From Demequina activiva (GTDB lineage Bacteria; Actinomycetota; Actinomycetes; Actinomycetales; Demequinaceae): a stretch of DNA of 64,000 nucleotides. The notes under the pieces were generated by a model. It was not told where the DNA came from and did no database searches. It saw only the letters and a list, made by a program, of their open reading frames with translations. The position numbers and the translations under genes are program-made. The first letter of the stretch is position 1. Each line of letters starts with the position of its first letter. Shown here one piece after another: positions 36,923-45,587 of the stretch. The DNA lies in the NCBI RefSeq assembly GCF_016862815.1, contig NZ_BONR01000005.1, positions 92,793 to 156,792 on the forward strand, written 5' to 3'.

Positions 36923-37963
36923 GTGGCGGTGAGCGTCAAGGACGTCGCGGCGCTCGCGCATGTCTCGGTAGGCACCGTGTCGAACGTCCTCAACCGTCCC
37001 GACACCGTGAGCCCCGCCATGGCGGACCGGGTCAAGCAGGCGATCCGGGAGCTCCGCTACGTGCCCAACGACGCGGCTCGACAGCTACGCATGGGCCAGT
37101 CCACCGTGGTGGCATTCATCGTTCACGACGCGGGCAACCCGTTCTTCACGGATGTGCTGAGCAGCGCAGAGACCGCCGCGCACGAGCACGGATACACGGT
37201 CCTGATGGCCAACAGCGGTCTCGATCAGGAGCGCGAGGCCGCCCACCTGGGCCAGTTCGAGCGCCAGCGCGTCGCGGGCATGCTGATCGTGCCGGCCGGC
37301 GATCCGTCCCTCGCGATCGACCGCATGCGCGCGCGCGACATCCCGGTGGTGCTGGTCGACCGCGTCACGGACGACCCCAGCGTCGCCTCGGTGGCATCGG
37401 ACGACCGCCTCGGCGGCGCTCTCGCCGCCGAGCACCTCGTTGCGCTGGGTCGACGTCGCCTGGTGTTCGTGGGCAGCGCCCGCTCGTTGGTGGCGATCGA
37501 CCATCGCGTCCAGGGCGCGCGCGAGGTGACACGCCGCGCCGGCCTCGACCTGATCCAGCTGGAGACCCCGAGCCTGACCCTCGAGTCGGGAGTCTCGAGT
37601 GGTGCGCGGGTGGCCGCGATGGTGAGGAGTGGGGACTGCGATGCGGTCATCGCCGCGAACGATCTGATCGCCATCGGGCTCGAGAAGGCGTTGCTCTCGG
37701 GTCCGCGACCACTGTCGATCCCCGAGGACGTCGCGCTGGTGGGCTACGACGACATCAGCTTCGCCGCCGCCTCGGTGGTGCCCATCACCTCCGTGCGGCA
37801 GCCGCGCGCCGAGATGGGCCGCATCGCGGTGGATCTGCTGCTCAGGGAGGCCGCGCTCGACGGTGGGGCCGTGCGCGAGCACGTGGTGCTGGCGCCCACC
37901 CTGGTGGTGCGTGCCTCGACGGACCCCAACGCTCCGGGCCCGTCGAGCGTCACCTCTGCATGA
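36923..37963 (+). CDS. LacI-family transcriptional regulator
   Basis: Regulator of 346 residues. A LacI helix-turn-helix at about 3-25 (VKDVAALAHVSVGTVSNVLN) is followed by a periplasmic-binding-protein-like sensor domain. The GTG at 36923 is set by GAGGAGG six bases before; ATG 36890 and 36893 are earlier in-frame options. Sugar or nucleoside effectors are typical of the family, but no transporter is adjacent; it may act in trans. A small lipoprotein gene overlaps its stop. Confidence 0.9.
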   Translation: MAVSVKDVAALAHVSVGTVSNVLNRPDTVSPAMADRVKQAIRELRYVPNDAARQLRMGQSTVVAFIVHDAGNPFFTDVLSSAETAAHEHGYTVLMANSGLDQEREAAHLGQFERQRVAGMLIVPAGDPSLAIDRMRARDIPVVLVDRVTDDPSVASVASDDRLGGALAAEHLVALGRRRLVFVGSARSLVAIDHRVQGAREVTRRAGLDLIQLETPSLTLESGVSSGARVAAMVRSGDCDAVIAANDLIAIGLEKALLSGPRPLSIPEDVALVGYDDISFAAASVVPITSVRQPRAEMGRIAVDLLLREAALDGGAVREHVVLAPTLVVRASTDPNAPGPSSVTSA

Positions 37964-38298
37964 GAGCCCTGACCGTCACCGTGGCGACCGCAGCGGCTGC
38001 AGCCCTGGCGGCGTGCGGTGCTGACGGCTCGACCCCGGAGCGTGAGCCTGAGGCAGTGGGCACGGCCACTGCCGCGGACCACGGCGGGGGAGCGACTCGC
38101 ATCGCGTTCGAGCCCGACGCCGGCTACGACTACTTCGAGGGCACCACGTTCGTGCTCGACGAGCAGGTGAGCGTGGGCGGCACGGTGACCAGCGCATCGG
38201 CCATCGAGTCCGGCGACCGGCTCGAGGTGTGGACGGGCCCCTGCGCAGAGTCCTTCCCGGTCCAGTGCACGGTCGAGCACGTCGAGGTGCTTGACTAG
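37960..38298 (+). CDS. small lipoprotein, unknown function
   Basis: Lipoprotein of 112 residues. The signal peptide ends in LAAC with C19 lipidated. The rest has no known domain but contains two Cys near the end (GPCAES and VQCTVE) that could form a disulfide. The ATG overlaps the LacI gene stop (ATGA). Confidence 0.72.
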   Translation: MRALTVTVATAAAAALAACGADGSTPEREPEAVGTATAADHGGGATRIAFEPDAGYDYFEGTTFVLDEQVSVGGTVTSASAIESGDRLEVWTGPCAESFPVQCTVEHVEVLD

Positions 38299-38302
38299 CC
38301 GC

Positions 38303-39094
38303 ATGACCGCCGTCCCCGTGGCCACGCTCATCGGCGGCCCCACCGTGCTCATCGAGTACGCGGGCCTGCGCCTCCTCACGGATCCCACGTTCGACCCGCC
38401 TGGCCCTGTGGGCAACCTCACCAAGCTCGAGGGCCCGGCGCTGACGCGGGAGCAGGTGGGCCACGTGGACGTGGTGCTGCTCAGCCACGACGAGCACGAG
38501 GACAATCTCGACGTCGCGGGACGGGCCATGCTGGACGATGTGCAGCATGTGCTGACCACCCCCACGGGCGGCGAGCGCCTGGCACGTGCGCAGGGCATGC
38601 GCCGCTGGGACCACGCGATCATTCCCGACGGCGATGCCCCGGTGACCATCACCGCCGTCCCGGCGCGACACGGGCCGCGGGTGGTCAAGCAGATCACCGG
38701 CCAGGTCACAGGCTTCGTGCTCGAGGCGGAGGGATGGCCCACGGTCTACATCTCTGGCGACAACTCGTCGGTCAAGAAGGCATCGAGGGTCGCCGAACGC
38801 TTCCCCGATGTCGCGCTCGCGTTCGTGTTCGCCGGCGGGGCCAAGGTCGAGCGCCTGGGCGACATGCTGCTGACGGCCGATGCGGAACGCACCTCGCGCA
38901 TCGGCGCTCTGTGGCCGCACGCCGCCCTGGTGCCGGTGCACATCGACGACTGGGCGCACTTCGCGCAGCCCCGCGCCGATCTGCTCGCGTGGTTCGGGGA
39001 GCGGGGCATGCGCGACAGGCTCACGGTGATCGAGCGCGGCGCGCGGGTCGATCTTGCGCCACCCGCCCGGGCGGATGTCAGAGGCACTGCGTAG
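38303..39094 (+). CDS. metallo-beta-lactamase-fold hydrolase (UlaG-like)
   Basis: Protein of 263 residues. The main metal motif reads SHDEHEDNLD, a form of HxHxDx found in UlaG-type proteins. Later His residues (VPARHGPR and PVHIDDW) complete the site, and ISGDNSS gives the bridging Asp. The ATG at 38303 is preferred; TTG 38291 is an alternative overlapping the previous stop. The substrate is unknown. Confidence 0.85.
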   Translation: MTAVPVATLIGGPTVLIEYAGLRLLTDPTFDPPGPVGNLTKLEGPALTREQVGHVDVVLLSHDEHEDNLDVAGRAMLDDVQHVLTTPTGGERLARAQGMRRWDHAIIPDGDAPVTITAVPARHGPRVVKQITGQVTGFVLEAEGWPTVYISGDNSSVKKASRVAERFPDVALAFVFAGGAKVERLGDMLLTADAERTSRIGALWPHAALVPVHIDDWAHFAQPRADLLAWFGERGMRDRLTVIERGARVDLAPPARADVRGTA

Positions 39095-39097
39095 CGT
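39092..39097 (+). promoter_or_regulatory. leaderless -10 box (MmcQ/YjbR gene)
   Basis: TAGCGT ends seven bases before the ATG at 39105. No ribosome-binding site is present. Confidence 0.4.
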
Positions 39098-39104
39098 TCG
39101 TGTC

Positions 39105-39479
39105 ATGGACGCTCAGCTCCCTGCGGTCGATGCGTGGATCGCCGATGCCCTGGCCGCTCTGCCCGGCGCGGTCACGGTGCCGTACCCCGACTGGGGATCG
39201 CAGACGTTCCAGGTGGGAGGCAAGCACTTCGGACGGCTCGGCACCGCGCCCGGAGGAGAGCGCATCGTCACCCTCAAGGGCGATCCGGACGTCAACTCCT
39301 CCCTGGTGCAGCGGTACGCGGCCGTCACGCCGGGCTACTACGCCAACAAGCGACTGTGGATCTCGATCGCGATCGATGAGGCGTCGGTGCCCCGGGAGCT
39401 CGTGCTCGAGGCGCTCGAGTCCGCGTACGCGATCGTGCGGGCGTCGCTGCCCAAGCGCGTCCAGGCCGAGCTCGAGTGA
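39105..39479 (+). CDS. MmcQ/YjbR-family protein
   Basis: Protein of 124 residues of the MmcQ/YjbR (DUF419-type) family with a DNA-binding-like alpha/beta fold. The conserved pattern of Lys in VTLKGDPD and the NKRLWISI strand are seen. The function is not established. The ATG at 39105 is the first Met; a GTG one codon earlier is possible. Confidence 0.83.
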   Translation: MDAQLPAVDAWIADALAALPGAVTVPYPDWGSQTFQVGGKHFGRLGTAPGGERIVTLKGDPDVNSSLVQRYAAVTPGYYANKRLWISIAIDEASVPRELVLEALESAYAIVRASLPKRVQAELE

Positions 39480-39499
39480 GCGGGCCCCACGAGCGCCGA

Positions 39500-39505
39500 T
39501 AGACT
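39500..39505 (+). promoter_or_regulatory. leaderless -10 box of argS
   Basis: TAGACT ends six bases before the GTG at 39512. The intervening bases CGGGGA do not make a ribosome-binding site at a workable distance. Confidence 0.5.
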
Positions 39506-39511
39506 CGGGGA

Positions 39512-41185
39512 GTGACCCCCGAAGAGCTCTCCCAGAAGATCCGCGATGCCCTCCTGCAGGGCATCGACGACAGCGACTTCCAGCTGTCGCCGTTCGATGT
39601 GCCCGAGGTCAAGGTCGAGCGTCCCCGTCAGCGCGAGCACGGTGACTGGGCCACCAATGTCGCCATGCAGCTCGCGAAGAAGGCCGGCACCAATCCACGC
39701 GAGTTCGCGACCACGCTGGTGGAGCGCCTCGCGGACGTGGACGGGATCGAGACCGCGGAGGTCGCTGGACCGGGATTCATCAACATCCGCCTGGCCGCCA
39801 GTGCAGCCGGAGAGCTGGCTCGCGGCATCGTGGACCTGGGCGCCGACTACGGTCGCGGCGAGTCGCTGACGGGATCCACCGTCAACGTCGAGTTCGTCTC
39901 CGCCAACCCTACGGGACCCATCCACCTGGGCGGAACGCGATGGGCGGCCGTGGGCGACTCGATCGCGCGGCTTCTCGAGTTCCACGGCGCCCGCGTGATC
40001 CGCGAGTACTACTTCAACGATCACGGCAGCCAGATCGACCGCTTCGCGGAGTCGCTGTACGCGGTGGTCGCGGGCGAGGACCCGCCGGAGAACGGCTACG
40101 GCGGCCAGTACATCCAGGACATCGCGGACGAGGTCATGGTGGAGGCGATGGCCGCGGCGGACAAGAACCCGCTCGAGCGGCCCCGCGACGAGGGCATCGA
40201 GTTCTTCCGCGAGCGAGGCGTGAAGCTCATGTTCGCGGAGATCAAGCAGTCCCTGCACGACTTCGGCGTCGACTTCGATGTGTTCTTCCACGAGGACTCG
40301 CTGCACCACTCCGGCAAGGTGGAGCGCGCGCTCGACGAGCTCAAGGCCTCGGGATCGCTGTACGAGGCGGACGGTGCGTGGTGGCTGCGCAGCTCGGACT
40401 ACGGCGACGAGAAGGACCGTGTGGTCATCAAGTCCGATGGCAATGCCGCGTACATCGCGGGCGACATCGCGTACATCCGCGACAAGCACGAGCGCGGCGC
40501 GGACCTGTGCATCTACCTGCTCGGTGCGGACCACCACGGGTACATCGCGCGCCTCAAGGCCGCCGCCGCCGCGTTGGGCCATTCGCCGGAGATCGTCGAG
40601 GTCATCATCGGCCAGATGGTGAACCTCGTGAAGGATGGCGCCCCGGTGCGCATGTCCAAGCGTGCCGGCAACGTCGTCACCATGGAGGACCTTGTCGAGG
40701 CCGTGGGCGTCGATGCCGCCCGCTACTCCCTGGCGCGCTCGAGCGCGGACCAGTCGATCGACATCGATCTGGACCTGCTCTCCTCCAAGACGAACGCCAA
40801 CCCGGTGTTCTATGTCCAGTACGCCCACGCACGCGCGTCCTCCGTGGCCCGCAACGCCGCGGAGTACGGCATCCGGCGCGAGGACGGCTTCGACGCGAGC
40901 CTGCTCGAGCACGAATGGGAGGCCAAGCTGCTGGGCATCCTTGGGGAGTTCCCCCGCGTGGTCACCCAGTCCGTCGAGTTCCGCGAGCAGCACCGGGTGG
41001 CGCGCTACCTCGAGGAGGTCGCAGGTGTCTATCACGGCTGGTACGACCGCACCCGCGTGACTCCGCAGGGCGACGAGGAGATCAGCGACCTGCACCGCAC
41101 CCGCCTGTGGCTCAACGATGCGACCCGCCAGGTGCTCGCCAACGGCCTGGGCCTGCTGGGTGTGGGTGCGCCGGAGCGGATGTAG
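39512..41185 (+). CDS. argS: arginyl-tRNA synthetase
   Basis: Class I aminoacyl-tRNA synthetase of 557 residues. The HIGH-type motif is PTGPIHLGG near 133-141, the KMSKS-type motif is RMSKRAGN near 379-386, and the DALR anticodon-binding domain fills about 430-557. It charges tRNA-Arg with arginine. lysA starts two bases after its stop, the conserved argS-lysA-(hom-thrC-thrB) order in Actinobacteria, here split by 4 kb of other genes. Confidence 0.97.
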   Translation: MTPEELSQKIRDALLQGIDDSDFQLSPFDVPEVKVERPRQREHGDWATNVAMQLAKKAGTNPREFATTLVERLADVDGIETAEVAGPGFINIRLAASAAGELARGIVDLGADYGRGESLTGSTVNVEFVSANPTGPIHLGGTRWAAVGDSIARLLEFHGARVIREYYFNDHGSQIDRFAESLYAVVAGEDPPENGYGGQYIQDIADEVMVEAMAAADKNPLERPRDEGIEFFRERGVKLMFAEIKQSLHDFGVDFDVFFHEDSLHHSGKVERALDELKASGSLYEADGAWWLRSSDYGDEKDRVVIKSDGNAAYIAGDIAYIRDKHERGADLCIYLLGADHHGYIARLKAAAAALGHSPEIVEVIIGQMVNLVKDGAPVRMSKRAGNVVTMEDLVEAVGVDAARYSLARSSADQSIDIDLDLLSSKTNANPVFYVQYAHARASSVARNAAEYGIRREDGFDASLLEHEWEAKLLGILGEFPRVVTQSVEFREQHRVARYLEEVAGVYHGWYDRTRVTPQGDEEISDLHRTRLWLNDATRQVLANGLGLLGVGAPERM

Positions 41186-41187
41186 CG

Positions 41188-42525
41188 ATGAGCACGGTAT
41201 GGCCCGCGACGCACGAGCGCGCAGACGACGGCGCGATGCGCCTGGGCGGGATCGATGTGCGTGATCTCGCGCGCGAGCACGGCACGCCGCTGTACGTGGT
41301 GGACGAGGACGACATGCGCTCGCGCGCTCGCTCCTTCGCCCGCCACTTCGGCGAGGCGTTCGCCGCTCACGGCACCACGTGCGACGTCTACTACGCCTCC
41401 AAGGCGTTGCTGAGCAGCCGCATCAGCGCGTGGATGCACGAGGACGGCGTGCGCATCGACGTCGCCAGCGGGGGAGAGCTCGAGCTCGCGCTGCGCGGCG
41501 GCATGCCGGCGGCGCACATCACCCTGCACGGCAACAACAAGTCCGACGCGGAGCTGCGTCGCGCGCTCGCGGCGGGCGTGGGCCACATCGTGGTCGACTC
41601 GCTCACCGAGGTCGAGGTGCTGTCCGCCCTCGCCGTCGAGGCGGGTGTGGTCGCACCCGTGCTGGTGCGCGTCACCACTGGAGTGCATGCCGGTGGCCAC
41701 GAGTACATCGCGACCTCGCACGAGGACCAGAAGTTCGGCCTGTCGCTCGCCTCGGGAGCCGCGCTCGGGGCGCTGCGCGCCGTTCACGAGGCTCAGGGGC
41801 TCGAGCTGCGCGGCATCCACACGCACATCGGCAGCCAGATCCTGTCGATCGACGCCTTCCGCGAGTCCGCGGAGCGGATGCTCGGCCTGCGGGCCGCCTT
41901 CGCGGCGGAGTCGGGCGTGGAGGTGCCGGAGGTTGACCTCGGCGGTGGCTATGCGATCGCCTACACCCCGGAAGCGGAGGCGCTCGACCCGTCGGTGGCC
42001 GCTCGGGAGATCGCCGATGCGGTGGCGGCCGCGGTGGCCACGGTCGGCGGGTCGTGGCCGACGTTTTCGATCGAGCCAGGGCGCGCGATCGCGGGCCCCG
42101 CCGGCATCACCCTGTACACCGTGGGGGTCGTCAAGCATGTCGCGCTCGAGGGCGGCGGCGACCGGCAGTACGTCGCGGTGGACGGCGGCATGAGCGACAA
42201 CCCGCGCACCATCATGTATGGCGCCGAGTACGCCGCCGAGCTCGCGGACCGGGAGTCGGAGGCGCCGCCGGTGCTGTCCCGTGTGGTCGGCAAGCACTGC
42301 GAGTCGGGCGACATCGTGGTGCGTGACGTGCACCTGCCCGCCGACACCGCCCGCGGGGACCTCCTCGCGGTCGCCGCGACGGGAGCCTACGGCCGCTCGA
42401 TGGCCTCGAACTACAACGCGATCCTGCGCCCGGCGGTGGTCGCCGTGCGCGACGGCTCCTCGCAGGTGCTCATCCGGCGAGACACCATGGAGGATCTGCT
42501 CGGCTGGGACGTCGCGCCCGACTGA
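41188..42525 (+). CDS. lysA: diaminopimelate decarboxylase
   Basis: PLP enzyme of 445 residues that makes L-lysine from meso-diaminopimelate. The PLP lysine is in VYYASKALL (near residue 72), the HIGSQ motif near 213, and GGGYAIAY near 252. The ATG lies just after the argS stop (TAGCGATG), so the two are co-transcribed. An intergenic terminator follows. Confidence 0.97.
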   Translation: MSTVWPATHERADDGAMRLGGIDVRDLAREHGTPLYVVDEDDMRSRARSFARHFGEAFAAHGTTCDVYYASKALLSSRISAWMHEDGVRIDVASGGELELALRGGMPAAHITLHGNNKSDAELRRALAAGVGHIVVDSLTEVEVLSALAVEAGVVAPVLVRVTTGVHAGGHEYIATSHEDQKFGLSLASGAALGALRAVHEAQGLELRGIHTHIGSQILSIDAFRESAERMLGLRAAFAAESGVEVPEVDLGGGYAIAYTPEAEALDPSVAAREIADAVAAAVATVGGSWPTFSIEPGRAIAGPAGITLYTVGVVKHVALEGGGDRQYVAVDGGMSDNPRTIMYGAEYAAELADRESEAPPVLSRVVGKHCESGDIVVRDVHLPADTARGDLLAVAATGAYGRSMASNYNAILRPAVVAVRDGSSQVLIRRDTMEDLLGWDVAPD

Positions 42526-42586
42526 TCCCCGGCCCGCGGAGCCCCCTCGGGCTCGCGACCGGTGCGGGCCTGCTGAGGACGGGAAT

Positions 42587-42630
42587 CGCATCGGCCCCGC
42601 CTCCGCAGCGTGCAGGACGGGGCCGATGCG
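42587..42630. terminator. terminator made of two inverted intergenic words
   Basis: CGCATCGGCCCCG pairs exactly with CGGGGCCGATGCG (13 bases) around a 17-base loop. Both arms are copies of the GGCCGATGCG word. It lies between the convergent lysA and oxidoreductase genes. A smaller hairpin, GAGCCC/GGGCTC, lies at 42539-42554. Confidence 0.7.
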
Positions 42631-42632
42631 CG
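42621..42632 (+). repeat. intergenic 12-mer GGCCGATGCGCG
   Basis: Exact copy forming the right arm of the terminator after lysA. Confidence 0.7.
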
Positions 42633-42636
42633 TGCG

Positions 42637-43488
42637 TCAGAGCTCGGCCCGCACCGCCTCCTCGAGGGACGTGGGCTCGCGACCGATCAGGTCACGCAGG
42701 TCCGTCGAATCCGTGGCGAGATCGCCTCGAGCGATCGACGCGTCGATCGATGCCCAGAACTGAGCGGTGCCCTCGTCCATGCCTCCCTCGACCATCCCGG
42801 CGGCGAGCTCCTCGACCGAGACGCTCGTGTAGGTCACCTCCGTGCCGGTCACGCTGCTGATGGTGTGGGCGAGCTGTGCGAACGTGAAGGTGGTGCCAGC
42901 GAGCTCGTACACCGGCTTGACTGCATCCGCCGTGATCGCTGCCGCCGCGGCGTCCGCGAGGTCCGCCCGCGTGGCGGTCGACACTGACGCGTCGCCGGCG
43001 GCCGCGACGATCGCGCCACGCTCGCGGTAGCCGGGGATCTGCGCAGTGTAGTTCTCCGTGTACCAGGAGTTGCGCAGCACAGCGGTCTCGATCGAGGAGT
43101 CCGCGAGCGCTCGCTCAGTCTCCACGTGCTCGGGCGCGAGGCCCACGGAGGACGAGTCTGCCTTGAGGAGGGACGTGTACGCGATGCGCTTCACTCCGGC
43201 CTGCTGCGCGGCGGTGATGACCGCGCGATGCTGCTCGGCCCGCTTGCCCACCTCGGAGCCTGAGACGAGCACCAGCCGGTCCACGCCCTCAAGGGCGACC
43301 TCCAGACTGGCGGGCTCGTCGTAGTCGGCGTGGCGCACGCGCACGCCGAGCGCGGCGAGGTCATCGATCGTGGCCGTGTCCCGGGCCAGGGCGATGACGT
43401 CGAAGGGCGAGACGTGGAGGTCGAGCAGTGCATGGACGATCCTGCGGCCCAGCTGCCCGCTGGACCCGGTGACGGCGTAGGTGGTCAT
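42637..43488 (-). CDS. NAD(P)-binding NmrA/QorB-like oxidoreductase
   Basis: Atypical short-chain dehydrogenase of 283 residues. It begins with the nucleotide loop TGSSGQLGRRIV and has a later LRNSWYTENY stretch typical of QorB/NmrA-like quinone reductases. No SDR Tyr-x-x-x-Lys is present in the usual place. AAAGGCACCACC precedes the ATG. It is divergent from an HxlR regulator with an operator-like palindrome between, a typical regulated pair for electrophile or quinone stress. Confidence 0.88.
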   Translation of the reverse strand: MTTYAVTGSSGQLGRRIVHALLDLHVSPFDVIALARDTATIDDLAALGVRVRHADYDEPASLEVALEGVDRLVLVSGSEVGKRAEQHRAVITAAQQAGVKRIAYTSLLKADSSSVGLAPEHVETERALADSSIETAVLRNSWYTENYTAQIPGYRERGAIVAAAGDASVSTATRADLADAAAAAITADAVKPVYELAGTTFTFAQLAHTISSVTGTEVTYTSVSVEELAAGMVEGGMDEGTAQFWASIDASIARGDLATDSTDLRDLIGREPTSLEEAVRAEL

Positions 43489-43518
43489 GGTGGTGCCTTT
43501 CGTAGGAGGATGCGACGG

Positions 43519-43545
43519 TATCGCTAACTATTCGATAGCGCTATC
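43519..43545. promoter_or_regulatory. overlapping operator palindromes between oxidoreductase and HxlR genes
   Basis: GATAGCGCTATC (43534-43545) is a perfect palindrome. It overlaps a second one with arms TATCG and CGATA, nine bases apart (43519-43537). The likely site for the HxlR protein to control both genes. Confidence 0.55.
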
Positions 43546-43564
43546 CATTCCGCAGTGATGGACG

Positions 43565-43570
43565 TATCCT
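43565..43570 (+). promoter_or_regulatory. leaderless -10 box of the HxlR gene
   Basis: TATCCT ends six bases before the ATG at 43577. Confidence 0.5.
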
Positions 43571-43576
43571 CGTGTC

Positions 43577-43930
43577 ATGACCCCAGAGGGCCCCTCGCAA
43601 GCGCTCGTCGCGAACGTGTTCGCTCGCGACTGCGAGTCTCGCGCGGCCTTCGAGCACGTGACGAGCAAGTGGTCGTCGCTCGTGCTGCTCGCGCTGGGCG
43701 AGGGGCCGCACCGCTTCGGACAGCTGCGCCGCAAGGTCGACGGTGTGAGCGAGAAGATGCTGTCCCAGGCACTGCGGGGGCTCGAGGCGGAGGGCATGCT
43801 GATCCGCTCGGCGCGGTCCACCGCGCCGCCCCGCGTCGACTACGAGCTCACGGAGCTCGGAAGCGACGTGGCGGCTCGCTTGCGCCAGCTGGCGGACCTG
43901 CTCGAGGCTGCAGTCGACGCTCGCTCGTGA
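43577..43930 (+). CDS. HxlR-family regulator
   Basis: Winged-helix protein of 117 residues with a single N-terminal Cys (C19, in the position used for redox sensing by some HxlR proteins such as QorR and HypR). The domain runs from about 25 to 110 (HRFGQLRRKVDGVSEKMLSQALR region). It is divergent from the QorB-like gene, which it probably represses until an electrophile reacts with the Cys. Confidence 0.88.
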   Translation: MTPEGPSQALVANVFARDCESRAAFEHVTSKWSSLVLLALGEGPHRFGQLRRKVDGVSEKMLSQALRGLEAEGMLIRSARSTAPPRVDYELTELGSDVAARLRQLADLLEAAVDARS

Positions 43931-44051
43931 CTCCACCTGAGAATCATCCCTGCAAATCCAGCGTTCGGGCCGATCGCGGAAGGTCTCGGGGTGCGTCTTC
44001 GTTCCCCCAAGAGGCGGCAAAGCGTCGCTCATGAGACGGAGGGAGAGCGAG

Positions 44052-44294
44052 ATGCCGAACCCCGAGGAGCAGAGCAACCAGGACGTGAGCGAGGGCACGG
44101 AGACCCTGCAGGAGATCGCGGACGAGGTCGAGGCCGAGCGCGAGCAGGCCGGCCGCAAGATGACGGTTCCCGATGACGACACGCCGGAGGACGACGGCGA
44201 GACCCGCGAGGACCACCAGGACGATGGCGACCCCAAGCTCGGCGCCACGCCGGTCGCGCGCGTCGAGCAGTCAGGCGGCACCATCCGACCCTGA
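44052..44294 (+). CDS. small acidic protein, paralogue 1
   Basis: Protein of 80 residues, mostly Asp and Glu, with no hydrophobic core and no Cys, so likely disordered. The core TETLQEIADEVEAEREQAG is close to TEALQHLADEVEQERATKG in the next gene. GGAGGGAG precedes the ATG; ATG 44031 would add seven residues. The function is unknown. Confidence 0.68.
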   Translation: MPNPEEQSNQDVSEGTETLQEIADEVEAEREQAGRKMTVPDDDTPEDDGETREDHQDDGDPKLGATPVARVEQSGGTIRP

Positions 44295-44428
44295 CGGGTG
44301 ATGTCCTGGCCGCTGAACCTGTGAAGTATCTGAGTGCAGCCCAGACGTTCCCTTCATAAGCGCCAACGACGGGAGTCGCGGCGCGAGACGCCACCGTGGC
44401 GTCGAGGTTCCACCGAAGGGAGTCGGCC

Positions 44429-44662
44429 ATGTCGGTTCACAGTCACAAGGACACAGAGGCCCTGCAGCACCTCGCGGACGAGGTGGAGCAGGAGCGAGCC
44501 ACGAAGGGCCGCACTCCCTTCGATGACATCCCCGAGTCCGAGGGCGGCGATCCCGCCCGTCAGGACGGGCTGGGGAACGAGGCCTCGCAGGATTCTCGTG
44601 AGGCGGTCGAGCGCGCGGAGGCATTCGGCGCGCAGGGCCGCCCGCAGACTCCAGGCTTGTAG
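44429..44662 (+). CDS. small acidic protein, paralogue 2
   Basis: Protein of 77 residues, hydrophilic and probably disordered, paralogous to the preceding gene through the helix TEALQHLADEVEQERATKG. GAAGGGAG precedes the ATG. It has its own 134-base upstream region and ends in a strong terminator, so it may be a separate unit. Confidence 0.68.
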   Translation: MSVHSHKDTEALQHLADEVEQERATKGRTPFDDIPESEGGDPARQDGLGNEASQDSREAVERAEAFGAQGRPQTPGL

Positions 44663-44669
44663 GCCGCGG

Positions 44670-44720
44670 AAGGCGGCGGCCCGGGCAACCCCCCCCTCAG
44701 CGCCCGGGTCGCCGTCTTTC
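44670..44720 (+). terminator. strong terminator with T-run
   Basis: Seventeen-base arms (44670-44686 and 44702-44718) pair with two G-U wobbles and are followed by CTTTC. Between the second and third small proteins. Confidence 0.7.
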
Positions 44721-44744
44721 CATGTCTCGCTTAATCGTCCCCAC

Positions 44745-44756
44745 GGCCGATGCGCG
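44745..44756 (+). repeat. intergenic 12-mer GGCCGATGCGCG
   Basis: Exact copy between the second and third small-protein genes, followed by GG as in two other copies. Confidence 0.7.
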
Positions 44757-44809
44757 GGAGCCGGCGTGAGACGATGATCGAGACGTTCCTGCGAGTTCGA
44801 GGAGGCGCC

Positions 44810-45004
44810 ATGGAAGGCGACCGCACCACACCGGATCTCAGCGCTATCGCGGACGACTTCAGTCTCGCTCCGGTGCCGCATGAGGAGACCGAGCGCGAGG
44901 ACCCTCGAACCGAGGAGGGCGACTCGCGAGGAGCGAGGCTCCGTCGCAAGGTTCGCTCGTTCGTGATGGCGGACCTCGCCGGCAACATGGCTGGCAAGGG
45001 CTGA
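44810..45004 (+). CDS. small hydrophilic protein
   Basis: Protein of 64 residues. The N-terminal half is acidic (EETEREDPRTEE), the C-terminal half basic and amphipathic (ARLRRKVRSFVMADLAGNMAGKG). GAGGAGG precedes the ATG. It is not clearly related to the two acidic paralogues before it. The function is unknown. Confidence 0.62.
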   Translation: MEGDRTTPDLSAIADDFSLAPVPHEETEREDPRTEEGDSRGARLRRKVRSFVMADLAGNMAGKG

Positions 45005-45013
45005 CAGCCGAGC

Positions 45014-45571
45014 CTAGTCAGGTGTCAGGCCCACCCACGCGGTGATGGCCCCCAGGTCTTCGACGATCTCGTCCATGACCCGGTCGTAGGTGGCCTGGTC
45101 GCGTGACCACGGGTCGTCGAGGCTGCGCAGCGGCGCCGGATCTGCGAGCCGGGCCGCATGCAGCGCTGCGGCCGCATTCACGAGACGCTCGCTCGGCGTC
45201 GCCCCCTCGGGCGCATCGGCCCTCGTGCTCAGCTCGGCTGCCTCCTTGAGGCCGAACGAGTGCTCGGCCACGCCGCCCCACTCGCCCTCGATCCAGCGCG
45301 CATGCTGCTGCGTCGCGACGAGCACCAGGTCAGCGCGGCTCAGGATCCCGCGATCCAGCTGTGTAGGACGGTGCCGGGGGATGTCGAGACCGTGACGGCC
45401 GGCCGATGCCCGCATCGGTGAGGGCACATCCATGCCGATCTCCGCGTAGATCCCTGCGCTCGTCACCTCCGCCGCATCGCCCCACTCCCGCTGCGCGAGG
45501 TAGTGCATCGCGGGGGAGCGGCAGATGTTGCCGGTGCAGACCATGGTGACTCTGGCGGGGCGTTCGCTCAT
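45014..45571 (-). CDS. low-molecular-weight protein-tyrosine phosphatase
   Basis: Enzyme of 185 residues. The catalytic loop VCTGNICRSP is near the N terminus (Cys near 12, Arg near 18), and the acid-base Asp is in DDPWSRD near the C terminus. Similar proteins act on phosphotyrosine or in arsenate reduction; the DPW form suits the phosphatase. The ATG at 45571 is eight bases after a TAGGCT -10 box. Confidence 0.9.
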   Translation of the reverse strand: MSERPARVTMVCTGNICRSPAMHYLAQREWGDAAEVTSAGIYAEIGMDVPSPMRASAGRHGLDIPRHRPTQLDRGILSRADLVLVATQQHARWIEGEWGGVAEHSFGLKEAAELSTRADAPEGATPSERLVNAAAALHAARLADPAPLRSLDDPWSRDQATYDRVMDEIVEDLGAITAWVGLTPD

Positions 45572-45587
45572 GGGACGCGAGCCTACG

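Noticed and set aside
45399..45416. GGCCGATGCCCGCATCGG as another copy of the 12-mer
   Set aside because: It lies inside the phosphatase coding sequence and breaks the 10-base core at the ninth base.
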